Source: Bacillota bacterium (GTDB lineage: Bacteria; Bacillota; Clostridia; Oscillospirales; Ruminococcaceae). Taken from it: a stretch of 64,000 nucleotides of DNA. Shown piece by piece: positions 34,559 through 43,544 of the stretch. Location: the NCBI GenBank assembly GCA_023439835.1, contig JAEXUW010000020.1, forward strand, positions 186,001 through 250,000. Direction: 5' to 3'. The position numbers and the translations under genes were made by a program. The notes under the pieces are model-generated. The model was not told where the DNA came from, searched no databases, and saw only the letters and a program-made list of their open reading frames with translations. The stretch's first letter is position 1. Each line of letters starts with the position of its first letter.

Positions 34559-35689
34559 ATGAAGTTAACACATTTATCAGATTTGCATTTAGGAAAGCAT
34601 GTAAATGGTTTTTCAATGCTTGAGGATCAAAAATATATCATTATAAAGATTTTGAATATCATTGACGATGAAAAGCCAAGCGGTGTAATTATTGCAGGAG
34701 ATATTTATGACAAAAGCATTCCGCCGACCGAGGCTGTACTGTTGTTTGATAATTTTCTGTTTGAGCTTTCAAAGCGAAATATGAAGGTTTTTATCATCGG
34801 TGGAAATCATGATTCTTCAGAGAGGCTTTCGTTTGCGTCTAGACTGATAAGCAACAGCGGAATTTACATTTCTCCTGTCTATAACGGAAATGCAATAACG
34901 GTAAAGCTTGAAGATGAGTATGGTGAGCTGGAGGTTTTCTTGCTACCGTTTATTAAGCCGACTATAATAAAGTCTGTTTTTCAAGATGAAGGAATCAACA
35001 CATATACAGACGCGGTGAGGATTGCGATAGAGCATATGAGCATCAATCCGCAAAGCAGGAATATTATTGTCACACACCAGTTTGTAACAGGCTCTGAAAC
35101 CTGCGAATCTGAAGAAATTTCGATTGGGGGCACTGATAATGTTGACTGCTCGGTGTTTGAACCTTTTGACTACGTTGCACTCGGGCATCTTCATGGGCCA
35201 CAGTCTGTAAAACGAAATGCAGTAAGATACTGCGGAACGCCATTAAAATATTCTTTTTCGGAGGTTCATCATAACAAGTCAGTTACTGTTATTGAGCTAA
35301 AAGAGAAAGGCAATATTAAAATTAATGCGGTTTCGTTGACACCAAAAAGGGATTTGGTTGAAATCAAGGGCAGGTACAATGAGCTTGCGCTCAAGGAGTA
35401 TTATAGTAAGCTTAATACCGATGATTATTATCACATTACGCTTACTGATGAAGAGGACATACCCTTTGCTATCGGAAGGCTAAGGGCGATTTATCCAAAC
35501 ATTATGAAGCTTGATTATGACAATAAACGCACACGCTCTGATTCTGTGCTTGCTATTGAAAAAAATATTGAGCAGAAAACTCCGGACGAATTATTTTATC
35601 AGTTTTATGAAGCTCAAAACGGCAGTACTGTTTCTGAGCAACAGAAAAGTTATATCGGTGAATTGATAAAAAGCATTTGGGAGGTATAA
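34559..35689 (+). CDS. sbcD: Exonuclease subunit SbcD
   Basis: 376 residues, the Mre11-type nuclease of the SbcCD complex that cleaves hairpins and protein-blocked DNA ends. Metal-binding motifs are DLHLGK (D8, H10), GDIYDKS, GGNHDSSERL and the histidines of ALGHLHGPQ. The C-terminal capping domain is visible. AGAGAGG precedes the ATG. The TAA is followed immediately by the sbcC start. Confidence 0.95.
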   Translation: MKLTHLSDLHLGKHVNGFSMLEDQKYIIIKILNIIDDEKPSGVIIAGDIYDKSIPPTEAVLLFDNFLFELSKRNMKVFIIGGNHDSSERLSFASRLISNSGIYISPVYNGNAITVKLEDEYGELEVFLLPFIKPTIIKSVFQDEGINTYTDAVRIAIEHMSINPQSRNIIVTHQFVTGSETCESEEISIGGTDNVDCSVFEPFDYVALGHLHGPQSVKRNAVRYCGTPLKYSFSEVHHNKSVTVIELKEKGNIKINAVSLTPKRDLVEIKGRYNELALKEYYSKLNTDDYYHITLTDEEDIPFAIGRLRAIYPNIMKLDYDNKRTRSDSVLAIEKNIEQKTPDELFYQFYEAQNGSTVSEQQKSYIGELIKSIWEV

Positions 35690-38452
35690 ATGAGACCGGT
35701 TAAGCTAACCATGACTGCTTTTGGCCCTTATTCAGGAAAGACTGTAATTGATATGAGCAAGCTTGGAACAAAAGGACTGTATCTTATTACAGGCGATACA
35801 GGCGCCGGAAAAACAACGATTTTTGATGCGATAACCTATGCACTTTATGGGCAGGCGAGCGGTGAAAACAGAGAAACCTCAATGCTAAGAAGCAAGTATG
35901 CAGATAAGGAAACCGAAACTTCAGTCGAGTTGATATTTGTATATTCAGGGATGGAGTATTCAGTTTTAAGGTCCCCCGAGCAAGAGTATACTTCAAGTCG
36001 GGGAACTTTAAGAAAGAAGTCCGCCGATGCCACGCTTGTGTATCCTGACGGAAGAGTAATAAACGGCCACAAAATCGTTAATGAAGAAATTAAAAATATT
36101 TTGGGAATTGACAGAAATCAGTTTTGTCAGATTGCGATGATTGCTCAGGGCGCATTTTTACAGCTACTTTTCTCTTCAACTGAAGACAGAAAGAAAATAT
36201 TCAGGCAGATTTTTAATACTGAGCCTTATGACAAGCTTCAAAGAGTGCTTAAAGAGGAAGCTTCAAAGCTGTTTCATGAATTCGACGCTCAGAAAAAAAG
36301 CATCAGTCAGTATATTCAAGGAATAGTTTGTCGGACGGACAGTGTACTTTCTCTTGAACTTGAGGATGCAAAGTCGGGGAAAGCAACGGTTGATGAAACC
36401 TTAGCTGTACTCAATCGAATAATCGAAGAGGATGAAAAGGAACAAAAGCAACTTGATGAAACCCTTCAATATACTGAAAAAGCATTAGGCGAAGTAACAA
36501 ATTCACTTAATCGGGCTTTTGATTTAGAAAAAATCAAAATATCGCTTGAGAACGAAAAAAAGCAGTACATAGAGAAGCTTGCACTTTTTGATCAAAGCTC
36601 TGCTTTGCTTAATGAAAATAAGCAAAATGAAATTAAGATTACTGAGGCCTCAGATATTATTGCCACATTAAAGAGCAAGCTTTCACAATATGACGAATAT
36701 GAAGAGAAGAAAATTATTCTTGCTGAAAAAAGAAATGAATATTCTGAAATTCAAAAGATAATTCTCCTAAAAAAGTCTGAGCATGAAAAGCTTAAGGGTA
36801 AATTTGACAGAATGAAATCAGAGCTTGAGCTCCTTTTGAATGCAGGAACTCAAAGAGAAATTTTAAACAGTAAAAAGGAAAAGCTTGATGCCACAAGCGA
36901 AAGAATGAAGAGGCTAGCAAGTGAATATAACGAGTATTGTGTTGCTTCAAAAAAACTGTTAATAGAAGAGCAACAGTACAAAAAGCTTTCAGCTGACTTC
37001 AACGAGGCTCAGAACGATTATCAAAAAAAATATCAAGCGTTTCTTGACGAACAGGCTGGAATTCTTGCTAGAGAGCTTAAGGACGGTCAGAAATGCCCTG
37101 TTTGTGGCTCTGAATCTCATCCGCATCCCGCAAGCATTTCAATGAATGCACCGAGTGAAGCTGAGTTGAAAATTCTGAAAGCCAAATATGACAAATTACA
37201 AGCGGACGCTTCTACCTCCAGCTTATCCTGCGGTGAGCTTCGTGGAAGTACAAACGCAATAAAGACCGAGCTTGAAAAGCATATCCTCGATTTGTTTGGT
37301 GAGTGTGATTTGGCGGATTTTAAGAATTATATTATTATAAAGATTTCTGAAATTGGCGCTGAAATAAAAGATGTCGTTTCTAAAATTGAAGTTGAGGATA
37401 AAAATATCTTTAGGAAAAAGCAAATTGAAAGTCAGCTGACGCAAGGCGAGAATGAACTCAAAGAGAAAGAAACGCTAGTTCTTGAGCTTGAAAAAAAGAA
37501 GGTTTCACTAGAAAGCGATATCACAAACATTCAACAGGCGATAAGTGAGCTTGAGAAAAAGCTGGATTTTGACAGCAGAGAAAAGGCGCTGATGAATATT
37601 AAATCGCTTGAGGCTAAGCGAAATTTTCAAAAAGCTGAGCTTGAAAAGGCACAAAAGGCATATGATGATTTAAAATCTGCAGTTTCTTTATCTGATGGGA
37701 AGATTAAGCTTCTTTCAGAGCAGATAAAGAATTCGCAGGAAATTGATATTTCCGTCGAAACAGCAAAGCGCGACAAGCTTTCGGGGGAACGAAATTATCT
37801 TCATGAACAGAAAACCAATACAGCTTCAAGAATAATAATTAACAAAGGTGCCTTATCTAATATAACTTCTCAGAATAGTAAGGCGGGCGAGATTGAAAAG
37901 CGTTTTATCTGGATGTCATCTCTTTCAGACACAGCGAATGGCACAATCAAGCAAAAGGAAAAAATCATGCTTGAAACATTCGTTCAGATGACTTATTTTG
38001 ATCGCATTATTTCGAGGGCAAATTTAAGATTTATGGTTATGTCGGGCGGTCAATATGAGCTTATCAGGCGGATGGATTTTGAAAATCTAAAAGGGCAGAA
38101 GGGCCTTGAGCTTGATGTTATTGACCATTATAACGGAACACAAAGAAACGTAAAAACGCTTTCAGGGGGCGAGTCCTTTATTGCGTCTTTGTCGCTAGCG
38201 CTTGGTCTTTCTGATGAAATTCAGTCATCGACGGGCGGAATAAAGCTAGACACAATGTTTGTTGACGAGGGATTCGGCTCACTTGACGAGGAGGCTCTTT
38301 CACAGGCGATAAATGCATTATCCGGCTTGAGTGAGGGCAATAGGCTTGTAGGGATTATTTCTCATGTTTCTGAACTGAAGCAGAGAATCGACAGGCAGAT
38401 AGTTGTCACAAAGGACAAAACAGGCGGAAGCATCGTTAAAATTGTTTGCTGA
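35690..38452 (+). CDS. sbcC: Exonuclease subunit SbcC
   Basis: 920 residues, the Rad50-type SMC ATPase partner of SbcD. Walker A is GDTGAGKTT (35-43). Two long coiled coils flank the zinc hook CPVCGSESHPHP (cysteines 469 and 472). The C-terminal half has the signature LSGGESFIASLSLALGL and Walker B/D-loop FVDEGFGSLDEE. The GGGAGG ribosome binding site lies in the last codons of sbcD. A dinB gene converges on it 10 bp away. Confidence 0.95.
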   Translation: MRPVKLTMTAFGPYSGKTVIDMSKLGTKGLYLITGDTGAGKTTIFDAITYALYGQASGENRETSMLRSKYADKETETSVELIFVYSGMEYSVLRSPEQEYTSSRGTLRKKSADATLVYPDGRVINGHKIVNEEIKNILGIDRNQFCQIAMIAQGAFLQLLFSSTEDRKKIFRQIFNTEPYDKLQRVLKEEASKLFHEFDAQKKSISQYIQGIVCRTDSVLSLELEDAKSGKATVDETLAVLNRIIEEDEKEQKQLDETLQYTEKALGEVTNSLNRAFDLEKIKISLENEKKQYIEKLALFDQSSALLNENKQNEIKITEASDIIATLKSKLSQYDEYEEKKIILAEKRNEYSEIQKIILLKKSEHEKLKGKFDRMKSELELLLNAGTQREILNSKKEKLDATSERMKRLASEYNEYCVASKKLLIEEQQYKKLSADFNEAQNDYQKKYQAFLDEQAGILARELKDGQKCPVCGSESHPHPASISMNAPSEAELKILKAKYDKLQADASTSSLSCGELRGSTNAIKTELEKHILDLFGECDLADFKNYIIIKISEIGAEIKDVVSKIEVEDKNIFRKKQIESQLTQGENELKEKETLVLELEKKKVSLESDITNIQQAISELEKKLDFDSREKALMNIKSLEAKRNFQKAELEKAQKAYDDLKSAVSLSDGKIKLLSEQIKNSQEIDISVETAKRDKLSGERNYLHEQKTNTASRIIINKGALSNITSQNSKAGEIEKRFIWMSSLSDTANGTIKQKEKIMLETFVQMTYFDRIISRANLRFMVMSGGQYELIRRMDFENLKGQKGLELDVIDHYNGTQRNVKTLSGGESFIASLSLALGLSDEIQSSTGGIKLDTMFVDEGFGSLDEEALSQAINALSGLSEGNRLVGIISHVSELKQRIDRQIVVTKDKTGGSIVKIVC

Positions 38453-38462
38453 TGAGAAGCTT

Positions 38463-39683
38463 TTACGATCTTTCCATGAAATTCATGGGGGAGAGGTTTG
38501 AGTAAATATCATTTTTGAGCGATAAAGGTGAGATTATGTTGCGCCCGTATTTGCTTTTTAGATAATCAGAAACCTCCTCAAGTTTTTCGATTTTTCTTAT
38601 TTTTTCAGAATCTTCAAAAAGGTTAAGCTGACCGCAGTTTAAAGATGGGCTGAGGTTTATTGCGCGCACGCCAAGAGCACGCACGTTCTTTTCCCATTTG
38701 AAATTTTCAGAAAAAAGCCCGAATGCCGCTTTTGAAAGCTGAATTGAGGTTCTTGACGGTGAGCAGAGTGTGCACTGAAATTCCTTATACAATAAATCCT
38801 CCGTTTTGACTGATACCACAACTCCGCCGGCGGAAAGGTTGTAGCTTCTCAGCCGTTGTGCCACCTTTTGTGAAAGCTTCAGAAGAACAGTCCAGACTTG
38901 ACAGCAGTTTGTGAGGTCTGCCGTACAGGTTGTGCTGTTGCCGACAGATTTGATTTCTCTTCGGTAATTCTGATGGGTTACCGGCGAATCATCAAGCCCG
39001 TTCGCAAACCGCCACAGCTGAATTCCGCATACGCCGAATAGTCTTGAAAGAAAATCAGGTGAAGTTTCTGCAAGTTCGCCGATTGTGTTTATTTGATATT
39101 TTTTAAGTCGAGAGCTTGTTGCCCGACCAACCCCTAAAAGGTCTGAGCAGGGGAGCCCCCATATTTTTTCCTTAAAGCCCTCATATGGAATAATTGTTAT
39201 AGCGTCAGGTTTTTTCATATCGCTTCCAAGCTTTGCGAAAATTTTATTAAAGCTTACGCCCACTGAAATCCTAAGCCCAAGCTCTGATTTCACTGTTTCT
39301 TTAATGGTGTATGCAATATTCTCACCTTTGCCGAAAAGCCGTTCAGAGCCTGTGACATCAAGCCAGCACTCATCGATCCCGAATGGTTCAATCAAATCGG
39401 TGTATCTCGTATAAATTTCATAGGTTTTCTTTGAAAACTCCTCGTAAAGCGAATGGCGGGGAGAGACGATGACAAGGGCGGGACATTTTTGTTTTGCTTG
39501 CCAGATAGCTTCTCCCGTTGAAACACCGGTTGCTTTTGCAAGATCATTTTTAGCGAGTACGATTCCGCGACGCTCTTCAATATTCCCGCATACTGCGACG
39601 GGAACATTCATGAGCTCGGGATTTAAAAGGCACTCAACAGACGCATAAAAATTATTCAGATCACAATGAAGAATAGTTCTCAT
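38463..39683 (-). CDS. dinB: Y-family DNA polymerase IV
   Basis: 406 residues, an error-prone translesion polymerase. The catalytic acids are D8 (HCDLNNFYASVE) and D104/E105 (FGIDECWLDVT). The steric-gate region is NNFYASVE. A helix-hairpin-helix lies at GVGRATSSRLKKY and the little-finger domain fills the C-terminus; no clear beta-clamp peptide was located. The longest frame begins 17 codons upstream, but GAGGTAAATAAG fixes the ATG at 39683. The region just before it holds LexA-type boxes, so it should be SOS-induced. Confidence 0.93.
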   Translation of the reverse strand: MRTILHCDLNNFYASVECLLNPELMNVPVAVCGNIEERRGIVLAKNDLAKATGVSTGEAIWQAKQKCPALVIVSPRHSLYEEFSKKTYEIYTRYTDLIEPFGIDECWLDVTGSERLFGKGENIAYTIKETVKSELGLRISVGVSFNKIFAKLGSDMKKPDAITIIPYEGFKEKIWGLPCSDLLGVGRATSSRLKKYQINTIGELAETSPDFLSRLFGVCGIQLWRFANGLDDSPVTHQNYRREIKSVGNSTTCTADLTNCCQVWTVLLKLSQKVAQRLRSYNLSAGGVVVSVKTEDLLYKEFQCTLCSPSRTSIQLSKAAFGLFSENFKWEKNVRALGVRAINLSPSLNCGQLNLFEDSEKIRKIEKLEEVSDYLKSKYGRNIISPLSLKNDIYSNLSPMNFMERS

Positions 39684-39694
39684 CTTATTTACCT

Positions 39695-39708
39695 CGAACA
39701 AATGTTCT
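39695..39708. promoter_or_regulatory. LexA (SOS) box 1
   Basis: CGAACAAATGTTCT matches the Firmicutes LexA consensus (CGAAC-N4-GTTCG type) at 13 of 14 positions. It lies just downstream of the predicted dinB transcription start and next to its ribosome binding site. Confidence 0.85.
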
Positions 39709-39718
39709 ATTTTATAAA

Positions 39719-39747
39719 AGTATATCACATTCAAATAGAGATGTAAA
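39719..39747 (-). promoter_or_regulatory. dinB promoter
   Basis: Minus-strand TTTACA (39742-39747), 17 bp spacer, TATACT (39719-39724). It is bracketed by the two LexA-type boxes. Confidence 0.7.
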
Positions 39748-39756
39748 TACCTTACA

Positions 39757-39770
39757 AGAACAAATGTTTA
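39757..39770. promoter_or_regulatory. LexA-like box 2
   Basis: AGAACAAATGTTTA, about 12 of 14 positions of the same consensus and sharing the core GAACAAATGTT with box 1. It lies 47 bp upstream of the divergent HhH protein start, and just above the dinB -35. Confidence 0.6.
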
Positions 39771-39817
39771 TTAATTTTTGATTAATAAGTCTAAGAAGTG
39801 ATGAAGGCTGTGACAGA

Positions 39818-40840
39818 ATGAAGAAGGAAGAAAAAAAGCTTGTTTTCGTGTTAGCGGTATTTTTTATCAGCGCCGTTGCAATACTTTTAATACGAAACAA
39901 TTATAATACTGATGATGAAACTGCGGTTGTGTATTATACAAACACAGCTGTGCTTTCTCAAGATGAAAAGAGCTATACTGATACGGAAGTATCGTCTGTG
40001 AGTGTTATTTTCCCTGTTGATATCAATAATGTAACAAAAGAGCAACTTATGTATATTGACGGAGTGGGCGAAAAAACAGCCACATCAATAATAAGCTATC
40101 GCATTGAAAACGGTGGCTTTGTTTTAATGGAGCAACTTCTCGAAATCGACGGAATTGGGCAAAAAACATATGAAAAGCTCTTAAATTATCTTTATGTTTC
40201 GATAGATAGCACAGTCACTTCACAGTCAATCACCCAAAGCACAGTCAAGCCAGAAACCACAGCTTTCCCAACACAAACCACAGTGCCGTTGACAAGCGAA
40301 ACAACGACAGTTACTGTAACGACAACTCTGTCAACAACATCGGCAATCAGTTATCCAATTGACATAAATTTTGCAACAAAGGAAGAGCTGATGACACTGA
40401 AGGGGATAGGTGAATCTAAGGCGGAAAGTATAATCAGATATCGTGAAGAGGTAAGCTATTTTTATTCTATATATGAAATAACAAATGTCAGCGGAATTGG
40501 TGATGCAACCTTTGAAAATATAAGAAATTACATATATGTTGACACATGGCTACTTCCGCAAAGAATAACAACATCAGAGATGACAACAACCAAACCACCT
40601 CAAACAAGTGTAACTACTACAATTACAACCACAGCGACGACACCGTATTATGTCAATATCAACACCGCGTCAAAGGAAGAGCTTATGAACTATCTTTTGT
40701 TGACGGAAGATGAGGCTGACGCAGTAATATTTCATCGTTCTCAACCCGGATGCTTGTTTGTTGATTCGCTTGAGCTTTTAATGTTTATAAGCGACAGTAA
40801 GTATAATAAGATATGTGACCGCGTGATTTTGCAAGGTTAA
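39818..40840 (+). CDS. Membrane-anchored protein with three ComEA-like helix-hairpin-helix modules
   Basis: 340 residues. One membrane helix at about 8-25, then an outside part. Three modules of 60 residues follow: 66-127 (PVDINNVTKEQLMYIDGVGEKT), 179-241 (PIDINFATKEELMTLKGIG) and 278-338 (YVNINTASKEELMNYLLLTE). The first two have two hairpin loops each (DGVG, DGIG; KGIG, SGIG). The third has lost the Gly-Ile-Gly turns. Thr/Ser-rich linkers separate them (128-178, 242-277). ComEA, the DNA-uptake receptor, has one module; three are unusual. The ribosome binding site is weak (GAAGG). No comEC lies nearby. Confidence 0.8.
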   Translation: MKKEEKKLVFVLAVFFISAVAILLIRNNYNTDDETAVVYYTNTAVLSQDEKSYTDTEVSSVSVIFPVDINNVTKEQLMYIDGVGEKTATSIISYRIENGGFVLMEQLLEIDGIGQKTYEKLLNYLYVSIDSTVTSQSITQSTVKPETTAFPTQTTVPLTSETTTVTVTTTLSTTSAISYPIDINFATKEELMTLKGIGESKAESIIRYREEVSYFYSIYEITNVSGIGDATFENIRNYIYVDTWLLPQRITTSEMTTTKPPQTSVTTTITTTATTPYYVNINTASKEELMNYLLLTEDEADAVIFHRSQPGCLFVDSLELLMFISDSKYNKICDRVILQG

Positions 40841-40861
40841 ATTATAAAATAAAAACAAAAA

Positions 40862-40890
40862 CTCCGTGTGAAAATCACTTTCACACGGAG
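40862..40890. terminator. Terminator between the HhH gene and fruK
   Basis: A 12-bp perfect stem CTCCGTGTGAAA/TTTCACACGGAG. The T run is strong on the minus strand (TTTTTGTTTTTATTTT), so it mainly ends the fruK transcript. Confidence 0.85.
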
Positions 40891-40906
40891 AACTATTTTC
40901 AAAATA

Positions 40907-41815
40907 TTAAATATACTCAAGCTCACCCATAAGGCGATAAACCTCATCCTGTGTGGCAAGCTCATCTGAAAAAGCACTGGCGCTTCCGGCGGCAATACCG
41001 GTTTTAAAAGCATACTGATAGTCGCATTTTTCAAGATAACCCGCAAGAAATCCCGCAACCATAGAGTCACCTGCACCGACTGAGCTAACAAGCTTTCCCT
41101 TTGGTGCCGGCGAAGCGTAAACATTACCGTCAGCGCAAACAAGCACAGCACCCTTTTCGCCCATAGATACGAGAATGTTTTGAACGCCTACATCACGAAA
41201 TTTTTTAGCGCACATAACCGCTTCACGAGAATTAGTAACAGGCGAACCAAAAATCTCCCCAAGCTCGATATTATTTGGCTTAATTAAGAACGGTTTATAT
41301 TTAATTGTGTTAAGAAGAAAGGTCTTTTCAGAGTCGACAATAAAATTTACTCCACTAGAATTATATCTTTCGATGATCATTTCGTATATCTTGTCATTAA
41401 CCCCCTTTGGGGCGCTTCCCGAAATAATCAGATAATCGCCTCTTTGAAGCACGTCAAGAGATTTAATAAGGCGCTCAATATCAAGCTTGGTGACCTCAGG
41501 CCCGCAAGCATTAATCTGAGTTTCATCAGATGAGGTTAGGTTGACGTTAATTCTGGATACACCTTTTTCGAGTTTGACAAAATTTGTTCTGCATTTCGTT
41601 CCGACAAGACGTTGTATTTCATCGCCTGTAAAACCGCCGATAAATCCCAGTGCAATACTGTCAATACCGAGATTTTTCAGTACAATAGAAACATTTATTC
41701 CTTTTCCGCCGGGCATAAGCTTTTCCTTCATGCTTCGGTTAATTTTCCCCGGCTTAAGTTCATCAACCATCATGATATAGTCAAGCGAAGGATTTAGCGT
41801 AAGTGTGTAAATCAT
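40907..41815 (-). CDS. fruK: 1-phosphofructokinase (PfkB family)
   Basis: 302 residues. LTLNPSLDYIMMVDELKPGKINR opens the protein as in FruK/LacC; MPGGKGINVSIVLKNLG is the substrate loop; the catalytic base is D250 in SSVGAGDSMVAGF. It phosphorylates fructose 1-phosphate, or perhaps tagatose 6-phosphate. There is no fruA PTS permease or fruR next to it. It follows the HD-domain gene by 21 bp, and both are probably on one transcript. Confidence 0.88.
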   Translation of the reverse strand: MIYTLTLNPSLDYIMMVDELKPGKINRSMKEKLMPGGKGINVSIVLKNLGIDSIALGFIGGFTGDEIQRLVGTKCRTNFVKLEKGVSRINVNLTSSDETQINACGPEVTKLDIERLIKSLDVLQRGDYLIISGSAPKGVNDKIYEMIIERYNSSGVNFIVDSEKTFLLNTIKYKPFLIKPNNIELGEIFGSPVTNSREAVMCAKKFRDVGVQNILVSMGEKGAVLVCADGNVYASPAPKGKLVSSVGAGDSMVAGFLAGYLEKCDYQYAFKTGIAAGSASAFSDELATQDEVYRLMGELEYI

Positions 41816-41836
41816 TTGTCATTCTCCTGTCAGAGC

Positions 41837-42355
41837 TTATTGATAATTGTTAGGTTTTCCCATTAGCTTCCCATAAGCGAAAAGACTTGATTCTGCAACA
41901 GCGCAATACTTGTCAACTGCGGTTACTACATAAGATTCCTTGTGTTTTGGAAGAGAAACGGTAAGTGGCCACATATGATTGATAATTATATCCGCTTCGA
42001 CATCAGAAATTTCAAAGTGCTTTTTTGCATTTCTGAGCGCAACATATGGATGGGTAAAACCATGTGGCGCCTCATCCTTTTTTCTTGTGCGTTCTCTCCA
42101 TTCATACAAATAAAAATCATGAAGAAAAGCGCCTCTAGCCGCCGACTTATAGTCCAACCCTAACTTTTTGCATATGAGATAGCTGTAATAAGCAACATTC
42201 AAACTATGCTGAAAACAGCTTGTATGGTAGTGATGCCTGAATCTTTTCATTTTTAATACTTCACAATGCTCTGAAAGATCTTTGATTATGGAATAAAATT
42301 CCTTAGTCTTGCTGTCATTACCAATGATATATTTTGAGCCTAACGCCTTTATCAT
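41837..42355 (-). CDS. HD-domain phosphohydrolase, substrate unknown
   Basis: 172 residues with the metal-dependent HD fold: H50 (FQHSLNVAYYSYLICKKLG), H79-D80 (GAFLHDFYLYEW), H102, H127 (IINHMWP) and D148 (VTAVDKYCA). Such enzymes remove phosphate from nucleotides or signal molecules; the compact HD form with H-x-D spacing is found in many single-domain clostridial proteins. AGAGG precedes the ATG. Its pairing with fruK gives no certain clue. Confidence 0.8.
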   Translation of the reverse strand: MIKALGSKYIIGNDSKTKEFYSIIKDLSEHCEVLKMKRFRHHYHTSCFQHSLNVAYYSYLICKKLGLDYKSAARGAFLHDFYLYEWRERTRKKDEAPHGFTHPYVALRNAKKHFEISDVEADIIINHMWPLTVSLPKHKESYVVTAVDKYCAVAESSLFAYGKLMGKPNNYQ

Positions 42356-42421
42356 ATATAAACCTCTGAAAATTGTTTTTATAATATTATATGCTGGATT
42401 TTCAAAAAAATCCTTAAGATA

Positions 42422-42450
42422 ATAATATCATATTATTTCTTTGATGACAA
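42422..42450 (-). promoter_or_regulatory. Promoter of the HD-fruK operon
   Basis: Minus-strand TTGTCA (42445-42450), 17 bp, TATTAT (42422-42427). A small hairpin GGATTTT/AAAATCC (42396-42413) lies in the leader. Confidence 0.65.
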
Positions 42451-42490
42451 TAGAAAATAGATGTACTTTGTAAAATTCTAATAAAAAAAT

Positions 42491-42524
42491 AAATCCCCTG
42501 AAAGCTAATACTCTCAGGGGATTT
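42491..42524 (-). terminator. Terminator after the GGGtGRT gene
   Basis: Stem AAATCCCCTGA / TCAGGGGATTT with a T run on the minus strand (TATTTTTTTAT). Confidence 0.88.
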
Positions 42525-42528
42525 AATT

Positions 42529-43527
42529 TTATTTCATTGCTTCTTCAATCGCAACGGCACAAGCAACAGTCATACCAACCATCGGGTTATTTCCTGCACC
42601 GATAAGTCCCATCATTTCAACGTGAGCCGGAACAGAAGATGAACCAGCGAACTGGGCGTCGCCGTGCATTCTTCCCATAGTGTCCGTCATACCGTATGAA
42701 GCAGGGCCTGCGGCCATATTGTCAGGGTGAAGTGTACGTCCTGTTCCGCCACCTGATGCAACGGAGAAGTATTTCTTTCCGTTTTCCATTGCCCATTTCT
42801 TATATGTTCCTGCAACAGGATGCTGGAAACGTGTTGGGTTAGTGGAGTTTCCTGTGATTGAAACGTCAGCCTTTTCAAACTTCATGATAGCAACGCCTTC
42901 AAGAACGTCATTAGCGCCGTAGCAACGAACCTTAGCCTTGTCGCCGTCTGAATATGCCTTTTCGCGAACTATCTGAAGCTCACCGGTAGCAAAGTTATAA
43001 TCAGTTTCGACATATGTGAAGCCGTTAATTCTTGAAATAATCATAGCCGCATCTTTTCCAAGACCGTTAAGAATAACTCTCAAAGGAGTTTTTCTAGCTT
43101 TATTTGCTGTTCTTGCGATACCGATAGCACCCTCAGCGGCAGCAAATGATTCGTGACCTGCGAGGAAGCAGAAGCAGTCAGTTTCTTCTCTTAAAAGCAT
43201 AGCTCCAAGATTTCCGTGACCTAAGCCAACCTCACGCTGTTCAGCAACTGAACCAGGAATACAGAACGCCTGAAGTCCGATACCGATAGTTTCAGCAGCT
43301 TCAGCAGCTTTTTTAATTCCCTTTTTCAGAGCAATTGCTGTTCCGAGTGTATAAGCCCAAACTGCATTTTCGAATGCGATTGGCTGAATGCCCTTTACGA
43401 TTTCTTCAACGTTTATGCCTTTTTCAAGACAAAAATCCTTTGCCGCATCGATATCCTTAAAGCCATATTCGGCACAGCAGGCGTTGATTTTCGGCATTCT
43501 TCTTTCTTGACCTTCAAATTTAGCCAT
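42529..43527 (-). CDS. GGGtGRT family protein, function unknown
   Basis: 332 residues. The family motif GGGTGRT is at 259-265, within a long C-terminal block (LHPDNMAAGPASYGMTDTMGRMHGD). Other conserved-looking parts are FCFLAGHESFAAAEGAIG and GLGHGNLGAM. Cysteines at 17, 18, 33, 89, 118, 120 and 202 could bind metal or cluster. No membrane helix is seen. It is preceded by a NifU-like scaffold gene, a pairing that recurs in anaerobes, so a role in Fe-S or sulfur handling is inferred. GGGGAGG precedes the ATG. Confidence 0.85.
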   Translation of the reverse strand: MAKFEGQERRMPKINACCAEYGFKDIDAAKDFCLEKGINVEEIVKGIQPIAFENAVWAYTLGTAIALKKGIKKAAEAAETIGIGLQAFCIPGSVAEQREVGLGHGNLGAMLLREETDCFCFLAGHESFAAAEGAIGIARTANKARKTPLRVILNGLGKDAAMIISRINGFTYVETDYNFATGELQIVREKAYSDGDKAKVRCYGANDVLEGVAIMKFEKADVSITGNSTNPTRFQHPVAGTYKKWAMENGKKYFSVASGGGTGRTLHPDNMAAGPASYGMTDTMGRMHGDAQFAGSSSVPAHVEMMGLIGAGNNPMVGMTVACAVAIEEAMK

Positions 43528-43544
43528 TTATATTCAACCTCCCC

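Noticed and set aside
40230..40340. Repeated ACA/ACG triplets that might suggest a repeat array
   Set aside because: They encode the Thr-rich linker of the HhH protein. There are no spaced direct repeats, so it is not a CRISPR array.
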